Notes under the pieces: model-generated | Seen by the model: the letters and a program-made list of their open reading frames with translations, nothing else | Database searches by the model: none | What the model was told of the DNA's origin: nothing | DNA from: a virus | Direction: 5' to 3' (one strand) | IMG/VR virus record: IMGVR_UViG_3300004770_000039 | Location: 1 to 41,871 of that record | Length of the DNA: 41,871 nt | Program-made: the position numbers and the translations under genes | In this document: piece by piece, positions 6,883 through 15,526 of the stretch | Layout of the letters: every line of letters begins with the position of its first letter | Position numbering within the stretch: the stretch's first letter is position 1

Positions 6883-7563
6883 ATGATTCGAGACGAACTA
6901 CCAGGTAATACTAGTGAAGATAAACTGACTGGCTATAAGCTAGATGATCAGGAAATTATCCTATCTAAGAAACGTGGTCCAGGTTTTAAGTTCTCTAACC
7001 CTAACTACTACAACCTTGAACAGAAGACTGACGCTTGTGCTTTGTACTGTGTGTACGGAAACGTAGATGAAGTCTCTGACATGACTGGGATCCCTCCTAA
7101 AATTTTAAGGGAGTGGAAGGATGAGCCTTGGTGGGCTGAGATTCAAAAGAAAGTATTCGTTGAACAAAACGAGAAGCTTGCTAGTCGCATTAATGGTGTT
7201 CTGGATAAGTCCCTTGAACATCTGGTCGACAGACTCGACAACGGTGACTATCTATGGGATGTCAGGAAATCTAAACTTGTTCGTAAACCAGTTGATACTA
7301 AAGTTCTAGGTACACTCTTTAACAACCTTGTTCATCGTAGACAATTGATCCGTGGTGAACCAACCAACATTACAACTCAAGTAGCAGTTGATGATCGACT
7401 CAGACTACTAGCTTCACAGTTTGAGAAGTTTGCAGCAGCTAAAGAAATTACTCAGGAGAAAAGCAATGGTACAAATGACCTCATCCAATCCGAAAGCAAT
7501 ATCTGGCAAGAAGCCAACACCAACGAAGAGCAAACCAACATCGAAAGTGATCAAGGGCTCTAA
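6883..7563 (+). CDS. Terminase small subunit-like DNA-binding protein
   Basis: The 226-residue protein sits directly upstream of the HNH-like and large terminase genes. Residues about 42-85 ('KTDACALYCVYGNVDEVSDM' then 'TGIPPKILREWKD') form a helix-turn-helix like those that let small terminases recognise phage DNA. The remainder is helical, with an acidic Glu/Asn-rich tail. I chose the ATG at 6883, preceded by GAAGG at 8-nt spacing, over a GTG at 6868. It would form a ring that recruits the large subunit to the packaging site. Confidence 0.7.
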   Translation: MIRDELPGNTSEDKLTGYKLDDQEIILSKKRGPGFKFSNPNYYNLEQKTDACALYCVYGNVDEVSDMTGIPPKILREWKDEPWWAEIQKKVFVEQNEKLASRINGVLDKSLEHLVDRLDNGDYLWDVRKSKLVRKPVDTKVLGTLFNNLVHRRQLIRGEPTNITTQVAVDDRLRLLASQFEKFAAAKEITQEKSNGTNDLIQSESNIWQEANTNEEQTNIESDQGL

Positions 7564-7651
7564 CAAGAACTCTGGTGCTGGTTACTCTGAAGACGATGGT
7601 GGTTCAGCTCCAGTAGCTAAGAAAAAAGCTCCTGTTAAAAAGACTAAGTAA
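7466..7651 (+). CDS. Small basic disordered protein
   Basis: A 61-residue frame overlapping the end of the small terminase gene in another frame. The ATG at 7466 has AGGAG about seven bases upstream. It is rich in Lys, Ser and Pro, with the tail 'APVAKKKAPVKKTK', so probably an unstructured nucleic-acid-binding peptide. Its last base is the first base of the next gene's ATG (TAATG). Confidence 0.6.
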   Translation: MVQMTSSNPKAISGKKPTPTKSKPTSKVIKGSNKNSGAGYSEDDGGSAPVAKKKAPVKKTK

Positions 7652-7911
7652 TGCCATCAAGTCCTAATTACAAAAGAGATTACAAGGCTGAGTACAAAGA
7701 TCACCATGCTTCACCTGAAGCTAAGAAAGATAGGGCAGCTCGTAACAAAGCAGCTCGTGCTAAAGGTGAACCTGGTAAGGATGTAGATCACAAGAAGCCG
7801 TTACGATCTGGTGGATCTAAAGCTCTAAGCAATACTAGAGTTCGAGATCGCAGTTCTAACCGTTCAGATAACGGACACAAGCCTGGCGAGAAACAAAAGA
7901 AGAGTAAATGA
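7651..7911 (+). CDS. Small HNH-like protein beside terminase
   Basis: An 86-residue, very basic protein with 'DVDHKKPLRSGGSKALSNTR' and a following 'SSNRSDNGH'. The DH...N...N order resembles a minimal HNH (beta-beta-alpha metal) nuclease core. HNH proteins next to terminases often assist packaging cleavage, but the motif here is short and lacks zinc-binding Cys pairs, so catalytic activity is uncertain. It overlaps the large terminase start (ATGA). Confidence 0.65.
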   Translation: MPSSPNYKRDYKAEYKDHHASPEAKKDRAARNKAARAKGEPGKDVDHKKPLRSGGSKALSNTRVRDRSSNRSDNGHKPGEKQKKSK

Positions 7912-9416
7912 AAATAACTTCTGACATGATCCACGGATTCTCAGGAGCATGTTTAGCAAAAGATTACGACGGAACAACTCCCACTCCAAAATGCCACCTT
8001 GAATGGTGGGACCTTTGCTGTAGCGAGAATCCCCTTGTAGCAATAGCGGCACCTCGTAACCACGGGAAATCGACTGCTATAACCCACGCCTACACACTCG
8101 CTTCAGTTCTTTTTCGAGAACGTAGTTTTGTAGTACTAGTATCAGATACAGAAACTCAAGCTCAGATGTTCCTTAATGACATCAAACGAGAGCTGATTAA
8201 CAACGAAGACCTTATCCAGTTATTTGGAGTTAAGGGATTTATTAAAGATTCACAGACTGACATCATTGTAGAATTTGAAGATGGTGATCAGTTCCGTATT
8301 ATGGTTCGTGGTGCAGAACAACGAGTACGGGGTTTGAAGTGGAATTCTAAACGTCCTGATTTAATTATCTGTGATGACCTTGAGGGGGATGAACAGGTTC
8401 AATCTAAAGATCGACGTGAGAAGTTACACAAATGGTTCTATGCTGCGTTATTACCTTGTCGTTCTAAAGATGGTATTGTACGTATTGTAGGAACTGTTAT
8501 GCACATGGACAGCTTGCTTAATAAGTTAATGCCTCCAGACTATGATGGTGATCACACTATTGTAGAACCACTTAAGACTTATTCTAATCGTAAGAGAGTT
8601 GAATGGTTATCAGTTAGATACAGAGCTCATTCAGAAGACTTTAAACACGTCCTATGGGATACACGATACACTGCAGAGTACTTTAAAGATAAGCGTGATG
8701 ATATGACTAAACAGGGTATCCCTGAGGTCTACTCACAAGAGTACCTTAACTACCCTATCAATGAAGCTACAGCTTATTTTAAACGTAACGAGTTTATTGA
8801 GATACCCAAACATGCGCTTGACGCAATCACACACAAAGAAAAGAAACTGGTTTACTACGCTGCAGTTGACTTTGCTATCAGTACACGAGACCGCTCTGAC
8901 TACACTGTTATTGCTATTGGTGGTATTGACAGTGATGGCATTATGAACATCATAGACATTCGCAGGGGCCGCTGGGATGCTCTTGAGATTGTTGATGAGA
9001 TGTTTAGTGTTCAAAGAAAGTATGACCCTCAATGTATTGTTACTGAAAAGGGTGCTATTGAAAAGGCTATTGGTGCTATCCTACGTAGGGAGCAAATCAG
9101 TCGTCAAGTTTATATGAGCTTGAGACCCATGACTCCTACTAAAGATAAACAATCACGTGCTAGGTCTTTCCAAGCAAGATTTAAAGCAGGTGGTGTTAAG
9201 TTTAATAAAGGTGCTGAATGGTATCCTGAGCTAGAAGAGGAAATGGTTCGTTTCCCTAAAGCTAGACATGATGACCAAGTGGATGCTCTTAGTTGGCTAG
9301 GGTTGGTTGTAGACCAAGTTCACAATGCTGACACTCCCGAAGAAGAAGAAGAGTATGAATACCTATCAGCACTATCCTCTCAACAAGATGGACGTTCTGC
9401 TGTGTGTGGATACTAG
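7908..9416 (+). CDS. terL: Terminase large subunit
   Basis: This 502-residue DNA-packaging motor pumps DNA into the prohead and cuts it. The ATPase half shows a Walker A 'APRNHGKS' (48-55), a Walker B 'LIICDDLE' (152-159) and a coupling segment 'IVGTVMH' near 193-199. The nuclease half shows Asp321 in 'YAAVDFAISTRDRSDYT' and the late 'DDQVDALSWL' acidic motif. The length is normal for the family. The order small subunit, HNH-like protein, large subunit, portal is typical of tailed phages. Confidence 0.96.
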   Translation: MKITSDMIHGFSGACLAKDYDGTTPTPKCHLEWWDLCCSENPLVAIAAPRNHGKSTAITHAYTLASVLFRERSFVVLVSDTETQAQMFLNDIKRELINNEDLIQLFGVKGFIKDSQTDIIVEFEDGDQFRIMVRGAEQRVRGLKWNSKRPDLIICDDLEGDEQVQSKDRREKLHKWFYAALLPCRSKDGIVRIVGTVMHMDSLLNKLMPPDYDGDHTIVEPLKTYSNRKRVEWLSVRYRAHSEDFKHVLWDTRYTAEYFKDKRDDMTKQGIPEVYSQEYLNYPINEATAYFKRNEFIEIPKHALDAITHKEKKLVYYAAVDFAISTRDRSDYTVIAIGGIDSDGIMNIIDIRRGRWDALEIVDEMFSVQRKYDPQCIVTEKGAIEKAIGAILRREQISRQVYMSLRPMTPTKDKQSRARSFQARFKAGGVKFNKGAEWYPELEEEMVRFPKARHDDQVDALSWLGLVVDQVHNADTPEEEEEYEYLSALSSQQDGRSAVCGY

Positions 9417-9418
9417 AT

Positions 9419-9826
9419 ATGCCTACTGAAGAAGAATATAAACAATCTCTTTTAAATCGTAACATGCAATGGGCAGACCCTGCTTGGAAGATAACCACTT
9501 TTAAATCTGATAAAGATGAAGAAGAGTTTTTAAATTGGGTAAAGACTAATAATATTCCTTTTGACCCAGAAGACCCTAGACCTGACTATGATATGCGTGG
9601 TTACTACCAACAATTAAAGTCAGACCCAGAGGCAGCTAAAACAATGATTAATCCTAATGATGGTAAGCCACATTTTACGGATGAACATAAAACTCCTTAC
9701 CATGCTACATTTAGTAATGAGAGTAAGTTTGCAAGACCAGGTGCTCCATCATGGGATGAGCATGACCGATTAGTAACTCCTCAAGGACAAATCTTGTTCT
9801 CTGAGGTTGGTGGAATAGGTGGATAA
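9419..9826 (+). CDS. Conserved virion-module protein of unknown function
   Basis: A 135-residue acidic protein. I prefer the ATG at 9419, two bases after the terL stop, to an upstream GTG. The 'PDYDMRGYYQQLK' segment and the later 'HATFSNESKFARPGAPSWD' look like a small family repeatedly seen between terminase and portal genes of podoviruses. No biochemical role is known to me. Confidence 0.7.
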   Translation: MPTEEEYKQSLLNRNMQWADPAWKITTFKSDKDEEEFLNWVKTNNIPFDPEDPRPDYDMRGYYQQLKSDPEAAKTMINPNDGKPHFTDEHKTPYHATFSNESKFARPGAPSWDEHDRLVTPQGQILFSEVGGIGG

Positions 9827-9834
9827 GAAAAATA

Positions 9835-11898
9835 ATGGAACTAGACGTTAAAATTAAAATGGATAAGCTTCTTTCATCTCCAAACATAGCTGATATGTTA
9901 GATGATGAGTCTTTGCTTACAATTGGTGAACGAGTTGTTAATGAGTTTATCCTAGATAAAGAATCTCGTAGTCAATGGGAAAAGCGTGTAGAAGAAGCAA
10001 TGAAGTTAGCTCTTCAAGTCTCTGAGACTAAATCTTTTCCTTGGCCTAATGCTTCTAACATTAAGTTCCCGTTAGTTACTATGGCAGCTTTACAGTTCCA
10101 TAGTAGGGCTTACCCAGCTTTAGTACCTTCAGATAATCTAATTAAGATTGATACTGAAGTAGAACACATTCAAGACCCAGCACAACAAGCTATGGTTATG
10201 GCTAAGAACAAACGTGTTGAGAAACACATGTCTTACCAAATCCTTACAGAGGATGACAACTGGGAAAGTGAAATGGATAAAGTCCTTATCACAGTTCCTA
10301 TTGTTGGATGTGCTTTCAAAAAGACATACTGGGATTTTAATGAAGACCATCCTATCTCAGAAAACGTTTTAGCTAAAGACTTTGTTGTTTCATACTGGAC
10401 AAAGAACCTTAAAGACTGTACACGTCAGTCACACGTGTTATACTTATCCGTTAATGACGTTCTCTCTAGACAGAGAAGGGGTATATGGTCTGACATAGAC
10501 CTGCATCCTGTACACACTATACTAGGTGATGACTTATCATTAGCCCAAGATAAAGCACAAGGTACTAATGTACCTAACCAAGACCCTTCTACTCCTTATG
10601 AATTTATTGAACAACACCGCTGGGAAGATCTAGATGGTGATGGTTTCAAAGAGCCGTATGTTATTACAGTGCACCGTGAGTCACGTAAAGTAGTTCGTAT
10701 TGTTGCAAACTACTTTGAACGCTCTATCAAGAAGAATTCACAAGGTGAGATATTAAATATTAAACCTGAAAGTTACTTTACTAAGTACTCTTTCATTCCT
10801 TCTCCAGATGGTGGATTCTATGATATTGGCTTCGGCATTCTCCTTGGACCCCTCAATGAGTCTATTAATACGATTATTAACCAACTTGTTGATGCTGGTA
10901 CTATGGCTAATACTGCTGGTGGATTCCTTAGCAGAGGGATCAAAGTCAGAGGTGGCAATTATAACTTTGCTCCTCTTGAGTGGAAGCATGTGGATTCTAC
11001 TGGAGAAGATCTAGCTAAGGGTATTGTACCATTACCAGTTCGTGAACCTAATCAAGTTCTATTTACACTACTAGGCACTCTAGTTAACTATGGTGAGCGT
11101 ATCATTGGTGCTACAGACATCATGGTAGGTGAGAACGTAGGTCAGAACACTCCAGCAGCTACTAGCCGTACAATGGCTGAACAAGGTAACAAAGTATTTG
11201 CAGGTATCTTTAAACGTATCTATAGATCTCTAAGTGAAGAGGTTAAGAAGATCTATCGTTTAAATCAATTGTACTTAGCACAAGAAGTTGAATATGCAAA
11301 TGGTAACATTACATCAGAAGACTATCAAGGTAGTCCAGTAGACTTACGTCCAGCTGCAGATCCTCATGTAGTAACTGATGAACAACGAATTGTACAAGCA
11401 GAAGCCCTACGTCAAGCAGCAATGCAAACACCAGGGTTCAACCAATACAAAGTTATGCACCGCTATCTAGAAGCATTGAAGGTGCCTAACATTGAAGAGA
11501 TATTGCCTAACCCACAAGGACCAAATGCTATACCACCAGCACCAAATCCTAAACTACAGGTTGAGCAATTAAAAGCCGAAGAACGTAAGTTGTCATTACA
11601 AGTTAAGATGAAACTTGGCATGATGAAATTAGTTCAAGAGGCAGAGTTAAATAGAGCTAAGATAATGAAGTTAGAAGCCGAGGCAGTCAAGGCTATGGAA
11701 GAAGCAGGCGGTGTTAAGGAAGGTCATAAGATCGCAATGCTAGATGCACAGATTGGCGCAGCTAAAGCCCAGCAAGACGGATTTCTTCGCTCTATTGAGA
11801 TTATGATGAAAGCATCTGAAATGGAGAAAGTAGATGATTCTAACGGAGCAAGAGTTCCTGGATTGGAAGGAGCACCCGATAACAGCAGCCCTTTATAA
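9835..11898 (+). CDS. Portal protein (P22 gp1-like)
   Basis: The 687-residue size, position after terminase, and the early 'ETKSFPWPNASNIKFPLVT' segment fit the large P22-type portals that form the dodecameric DNA channel at one capsid vertex. The middle holds 'GFGILLGPLNESINTIINQL' and 'PVREPNQVLFTLL', typical of the stem and clip region. The last 130 residues are a charged helical barrel or coiled coil ('KLQVEQLKAEERKLSLQVKM'). It organises packaging on the outside and joins the tail adaptors encoded 9 kb downstream. Confidence 0.92.
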   Translation: MELDVKIKMDKLLSSPNIADMLDDESLLTIGERVVNEFILDKESRSQWEKRVEEAMKLALQVSETKSFPWPNASNIKFPLVTMAALQFHSRAYPALVPSDNLIKIDTEVEHIQDPAQQAMVMAKNKRVEKHMSYQILTEDDNWESEMDKVLITVPIVGCAFKKTYWDFNEDHPISENVLAKDFVVSYWTKNLKDCTRQSHVLYLSVNDVLSRQRRGIWSDIDLHPVHTILGDDLSLAQDKAQGTNVPNQDPSTPYEFIEQHRWEDLDGDGFKEPYVITVHRESRKVVRIVANYFERSIKKNSQGEILNIKPESYFTKYSFIPSPDGGFYDIGFGILLGPLNESINTIINQLVDAGTMANTAGGFLSRGIKVRGGNYNFAPLEWKHVDSTGEDLAKGIVPLPVREPNQVLFTLLGTLVNYGERIIGATDIMVGENVGQNTPAATSRTMAEQGNKVFAGIFKRIYRSLSEEVKKIYRLNQLYLAQEVEYANGNITSEDYQGSPVDLRPAADPHVVTDEQRIVQAEALRQAAMQTPGFNQYKVMHRYLEALKVPNIEEILPNPQGPNAIPPAPNPKLQVEQLKAEERKLSLQVKMKLGMMKLVQEAELNRAKIMKLEAEAVKAMEEAGGVKEGHKIAMLDAQIGAAKAQQDGFLRSIEIMMKASEMEKVDDSNGARVPGLEGAPDNSSPL

Positions 11899-12052
11899 GG
11901 CACTCAAGAAAGACCGAGAGTACATGAAGGAGCAGTTATGTCTTGGTAACGTAAGTAACGAAGACGAGTTAAGAGGAAGATGTAATGCAATTCTAAGTTT
12001 GTTATATTTAACATACGAAGATTTAGTAGAAGGACTAAGAGATGACAGCTAA
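11834..12052 (+). CDS. Small hypothetical protein overlapping portal
   Basis: The 72-residue frame begins MILTEQEFLDWKEHPITAAL inside the last 65 nt of the portal gene and ends inside the co-chaperonin gene. It is acidic and helical ('KALKKDREYMKEQL'). The double overlap and the matching late position support expression, but the function is unknown. Confidence 0.65.
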   Translation: MILTEQEFLDWKEHPITAALYKALKKDREYMKEQLCLGNVSNEDELRGRCNAILSLLYLTYEDLVEGLRDDS

Positions 12053-12368
12053 TACAAGTGGTATTACCCCAGTAGGACATCGTATTTTAATTAAGCCTTT
12101 AGTAACAGAACAGACAACAGAAAGTGGTATTGTTATCTCAGTAGGTGAAGCAGCAGACCGTGAAAGGTTAGCTCAGATTAAAGGTACTGTAGTTGAAGTA
12201 GGATCAACAGCTTACTCTGATCAACCAGAAGCTTGGTGTAAGGTAGGTGACGTAGTTACATTCGGTAAGTATTCAGGTCTTATTTACAAAGGTAAAGATA
12301 CATTAGATAATGAAGAGTACCGAGTAGTTAACGATTTAGATATAGTATGTATTCACAAGGAAGGCTAG
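12042..12368 (+). CDS. GroES-like co-chaperonin
   Basis: The 108-residue protein aligns by eye with bacterial GroES (Cpn10). It has a conserved N-terminal strand 'PVGHRILIKPL' (10-20), a mobile loop ending in the hydrophobic tripeptide IVI (30-32) that would dock onto GroEL, and 'KVGDVVTFGKYSGLIYKGKD' followed by the C-terminal strand 'YRVVNDLDIVCI'. It is probably a substitute lid for host GroEL that helps fold capsid proteins, as T4 gp31 does. Its place just before the scaffold and capsid genes supports this. Confidence 0.88.
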   Translation: MTANTSGITPVGHRILIKPLVTEQTTESGIVISVGEAADRERLAQIKGTVVEVGSTAYSDQPEAWCKVGDVVTFGKYSGLIYKGKDTLDNEEYRVVNDLDIVCIHKEG

Positions 12369-12371
12369 AAA

Positions 12372-13211
12372 ATGTCAGAAGAACAAGTGTTAGATAATAG
12401 TTCTCAAGTAGAACCTCAGGTTGAAAAAGAGGCCCGTATCTTCGGTTGGGTTCCTAAAGAGGAATTCCGTGGTAGTGATGAAGACTGGGTTGATGCTGAT
12501 ACCTTTGTTAAACGTGGTAAAGAGATTAATCCGATCCTTCGTAAGAACAATGAAACGTTACTTAAGAAGCTTGACGAGAAGTCTAAAGAGATTGATAGCA
12601 TTAAAGAGTCTGTAGAGGAATTTAAGAAGTTCCAGAAAGAGGCTTTTGAACGTAAACAAGCTCAGTATGAAGTAGAAATTGCTGAACTTAAATCACAAAA
12701 GAAAACTGCAATCGCTGAAGGTAATGGTGATCTAGTAGTTGACATTGATGATCGTATTGATGCTATTAAAGAAGAACAACGTGAAGCAAAGCAGGAAGCC
12801 AAGCAACCTGAGACTAAGCCAACAACAACAACTGACATTCCAAATGACCCAGAGCTACAATCATGGGTAGAACGTAATCCTTGGTTTGGACAAGATGGTA
12901 ACCAAGAGATGACTGATATGACCAATGGTCTAGGAGCTTCTATTCGTAGGCAGTTCCCTAACTTAGTAGGTCGTGCATTCTTAGATAAACTAGACGAACG
13001 AATTGCTGAGTACTTCCCAGCTAAAGTTGGTGGTAATAAAGCAAGAGGTAGTGCAGTAGACTCTACAGGTAATGTACGAGGCGGAGCTACTGGTGGTAAA
13101 AAGACTTATGACAGTTTACCAGCAGATGCTAAAGCTGCATGCGATAAGTTTGTTAAACAAGGTTTATTTAAATCACGTCAAGAATATGTTGACCTGTATG
13201 ACTGGTCTTAA
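12372..13211 (+). CDS. Capsid scaffolding protein
   Basis: The 279-residue, highly charged protein has a long central coiled coil ('LLKKLDEKSKEIDSIKESVE' and following to about residue 150), a Thr/Pro linker, then a small C-terminal domain ending 'KSRQEYVDLYDWS' that could bind the capsid protein. Composition, position between portal and capsid genes, and length fit internal scaffolds that guide procapsid assembly and then leave. It starts three bases after the co-chaperonin stop. Confidence 0.78.
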   Translation: MSEEQVLDNSSQVEPQVEKEARIFGWVPKEEFRGSDEDWVDADTFVKRGKEINPILRKNNETLLKKLDEKSKEIDSIKESVEEFKKFQKEAFERKQAQYEVEIAELKSQKKTAIAEGNGDLVVDIDDRIDAIKEEQREAKQEAKQPETKPTTTTDIPNDPELQSWVERNPWFGQDGNQEMTDMTNGLGASIRRQFPNLVGRAFLDKLDERIAEYFPAKVGGNKARGSAVDSTGNVRGGATGGKKTYDSLPADAKAACDKFVKQGLFKSRQEYVDLYDWS

Positions 13212-13222
13212 GGAGATAAGAA

Positions 13223-13711
13223 ATGCCAAAAGCACTAACAATTGAAGAGAAAATTGAACGAGCAACTCAAGTACGCACTACAGCAGAACGAGTTACTTCA
13301 GAGAGAAAACGTAATGTCTTTAACGGGACTGAAGGTAAATTAGCAGTAGATCACAAGATTGAAGGTTACCATTTACACATCTTAAATGATACCCCAGGTC
13401 GTATTCAACAAGCTATAGAAGGTGGTTATGAGTTTGTTAAACCTAGTGAACTACAAAGTGTAAAAGATAATGTTGTATCACGTAATACAGACGTGGGAGA
13501 TAAGGTACGTTTTCTTGTAAACCCTTCTGCTAAAGAAGGAGAGCAATACGCTTATTTAATGAAGATTAAACAAGAATGGTTTGATGAAGATCAACAAGCT
13601 CTACAAGAGAAAAACAATAAAACTGATGAAGCTATTCGTAATGGTCGTAACCTTAAAGGAAGTTCTGAAGGGTTCTATACGCCACGTGAAGGCATCAAAT
13701 ATCAAAACTAA
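13223..13711 (+). CDS. Conserved head-module protein
   Basis: The 162-residue protein has a basic helical start (MPKALTIEEKIERATQVRTT), then a small domain with 'YHLHILNDTPGRIQQAIEGG' and 'YEFVKPSEL', and 'YAYLMKIKQEWFDEDQQALQ' near the end. Similar proteins occur between scaffold and capsid genes in podoviruses; the role may be in head assembly. A GGAG ribosome site precedes it. Confidence 0.68.
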   Translation: MPKALTIEEKIERATQVRTTAERVTSERKRNVFNGTEGKLAVDHKIEGYHLHILNDTPGRIQQAIEGGYEFVKPSELQSVKDNVVSRNTDVGDKVRFLVNPSAKEGEQYAYLMKIKQEWFDEDQQALQEKNNKTDEAIRNGRNLKGSSEGFYTPREGIKYQN

Positions 13712-13729
13712 TTCTGAAAGGATTTAATT

Positions 13730-14353
13730 ATGGCGAACATTAACCGCCCTAAGGGACTTATCCCAACACAAAATGCAGATGGTAGTCCATGGTCACAAGG
13801 TGCTACACTATTCTACATTCCTAATGACGGCTCTAACTCATACGCTATTGGTGACATCGTTCAAGTAGCATCAGGTTCTGATACTCTTGGCGTTCCATCA
13901 ATTACTAAGTGGGCAGGTACTGTTGGGGCTTCTACATTGCCAGTTGGTGTTATCGTTGGTATCCGTGTAGCTGACCCTGGTGTATCTTTAGTTGGTAACT
14001 CACTAGCTTTGGAAAAAACATACCTACCAATTAACTCAGGTGCTCATTACGCTTATGTTGTAACCGACCCTTCAACAGTATTTGAATTGCAAGGTGACTC
14101 TACAGTCTGGGCTACTTCAAATGCAAACAACAACTGTAACGTAACTATCACTGCTAACCAAACAACTCTTGGTAACGGAGCTCCTTACTCTAATACAGTT
14201 GCTACAGGTCCAGCTACTACTAACTCATTGCCATTCCAAATTCAAGGTATTATCCAACGACCAGACAATGGTTATGGTGCTTATGCTGCCTTGCTAGTGC
14301 GTTTCAACGTACATGCGTTTATGGGTCAAGTAACAGGCCGTACTGGCGTTTAA
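13730..14353 (+). CDS. Probable capsid decoration or head protein
   Basis: The 207-residue protein starts MANINRPKGLIPTQNADGSP and is beta-rich with many Ser, Thr, Asn and Gly ('YIPNDGSNSYAIGDIVQVAS', 'VGVIVGIRVADPGV'). Proteins of this style lie immediately before the major capsid gene in many podoviruses and are taken to be decoration or head-stabilising proteins. That role is inferred from position and composition. Confidence 0.65.
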   Translation: MANINRPKGLIPTQNADGSPWSQGATLFYIPNDGSNSYAIGDIVQVASGSDTLGVPSITKWAGTVGASTLPVGVIVGIRVADPGVSLVGNSLALEKTYLPINSGAHYAYVVTDPSTVFELQGDSTVWATSNANNNCNVTITANQTTLGNGAPYSNTVATGPATTNSLPFQIQGIIQRPDNGYGAYAALLVRFNVHAFMGQVTGRTGV

Positions 14354-14374
14354 TTAAAAGAATAGGAGAATAAA

Positions 14375-15295
14375 ATGGCTGGTTTAATTACTACTGCAAG
14401 TCATCCAAAGGCCCTCTGGCCTGGTGTTAAACAATGGTGGGGTCAAACTTACGACGAACATCAAGTTGAATACACTGACTTGTTTGATTCAGAAACATCA
14501 AATCAAAACTATGAAGAAGATGTACAACTAACAGGCTTTGGTTTAGTTCAACAAAAACCTGAAGGTCAAGGCGTTCAGTACGATTCAGAAGTTCAAGGTT
14601 TCACAACTCGTTACACACATATCGCTTATGCTTCTGGTTACATTGTAACTAAAGAAGAATTGGATGATAACTTGTACGAGCAAGTAAGCCGTCGTCGTGC
14701 TGCTGCATTGGCTATGTCTTTCCGTCAAACAAAAGAAAACGTTGCAGCTAACGTTTACAACCGTGCATTCACTAACACTTACTCTGGTGGTGATGGTGTA
14801 TCATTGGCTAATACTGCCCACCCTAACACTTCAGGCGGCACTTGGGCTAACCGTCCAGCTGTTGATGCTGACTTGTCAGAAGCAGCTTTAGAAGATGCAG
14901 TTATTGCTATTATGGGTCTTCAAAACGACCGTGGTCTCTTGATCAACATTATGCCACGTACTTTGATCATCCCACGTCAACAAGTGTTCAATGCTCAACG
15001 TATCTTGCATAGCTCATACCAAACAGGTAACGGTAACAATGATATTAACGTTATCAAATCTGGTAACTACATTCCTGGTGGCTTCAAAGTTAACCATTAC
15101 CTAACAGCTCCAAATGCTTGGTTCTTACGTAACACAATCCCAGGCAAAACAGGTATGAAGTACTACGAGCGTGTTGGTATTCAGTTTGACCAAGACAATG
15201 ACTTCGATACAATGAACGTTAAGGCTAAAGGCTACGAGCGTTATTCATTTGGTTGGTCAGACCCACGTGCTATCTGGGGCGTTAACGGCCCGTAA
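14375..15295 (+). CDS. Major capsid protein
   Basis: The 306-residue protein has the features of an HK97-fold capsid subunit of the Mu gpT/N4-coat-like kind: a 'YTDLFDSETSNQNYEEDVQL' N-arm and E-loop region, 'GYIVTKEELDDNLYEQVSRR' spine helix, 'NRAFTNTYSGGDG' and the C-terminal 'KGYERYSFGWSDPRAIWGV'. It follows the scaffold and has a strong AGGAG site. Its codons look biased to a smaller set than its neighbours, as expected of the most expressed virion gene. No N-terminal protease domain is evident. Confidence 0.9.
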   Translation: MAGLITTASHPKALWPGVKQWWGQTYDEHQVEYTDLFDSETSNQNYEEDVQLTGFGLVQQKPEGQGVQYDSEVQGFTTRYTHIAYASGYIVTKEELDDNLYEQVSRRRAAALAMSFRQTKENVAANVYNRAFTNTYSGGDGVSLANTAHPNTSGGTWANRPAVDADLSEAALEDAVIAIMGLQNDRGLLINIMPRTLIIPRQQVFNAQRILHSSYQTGNGNNDINVIKSGNYIPGGFKVNHYLTAPNAWFLRNTIPGKTGMKYYERVGIQFDQDNDFDTMNVKAKGYERYSFGWSDPRAIWGVNGP

Positions 15296-15302
15296 TTAGG
15301 AC

Positions 15303-15331
15303 TTGACAAATCACTAGAAATAGTGTATAAT
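15303..15331 (+). promoter_or_regulatory. Consensus sigma70 promoter behind the capsid gene
   Basis: TTGACA (15303-15308), 17-bp spacer and TATAAT (15326-15331). Both boxes are perfect. It starts eight bases after the capsid stop and would drive the tail genes, or mainly the short RNA described next. Confidence 0.88.
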
Positions 15332-15335
15332 AGTT

Positions 15336-15381
15336 AGGTAGGCTGATAACTTAAAACGTTATTGTAAGTCCTACCTTTTTA
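15336..15381 (+). terminator. Terminator or attenuator hairpin directly after a promoter
   Basis: A 7-bp stem AGGTAGG/CCTACCT (15336-15342 with 15370-15376) encloses a second helix (15346-15350/15358-15362) and runs into TTTTTATATA. It can terminate the capsid transcript. It also lies within the first ~45 nt of transcripts from the promoter at 15303, so that promoter would make either a short hairpin RNA or an attenuated mRNA. Confidence 0.7.
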
Positions 15382-15396
15382 TATAAGGAAATCATC

Positions 15397-15462
15397 ATGG
15401 GCTTCGAACATGAAAAAGAAAAGGGCAAACGCCCTGACCCAGGTAAGACTCGTTCTTGCTAA
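15397..15462 (+). CDS. 21-residue micropeptide
   Basis: ATG at 15397 has AAGGAA six bases upstream, and the frame reads MGFEHEKEKGKRPDPGKTR then Ser-Cys and stop. The peptide is very charged. It may be a real micropeptide, a leader peptide for the downstream genes, or chance; the good ribosome site and its position favour translation. Confidence 0.45.
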   Translation: MGFEHEKEKGKRPDPGKTRSC

Positions 15463-15479
15463 TTTAGTTTTACTCTGCT

Positions 15480-15512
15480 GACGCCTTTAATTAGGCGTTG
15501 TCTAACAACGTC
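15480..15512 (+). other. Tandem hairpins before the beta-rich structural gene
   Basis: ACGCCT/AGGCGT (15481-15486 with 15493-15498) followed by GTTG-TCTAA-CAAC. There is no T run, so these are more likely mRNA-stabilising or translation-tuning structures than a terminator. Confidence 0.4.
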
Positions 15513-15526
15513 AAAGGAGATTTACA

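Noticed and set aside
7651-7911. A full HNH packaging endonuclease.
   Set aside because: Only a DH...N...N core is visible and it is very short, so I call it HNH-like without claiming activity.
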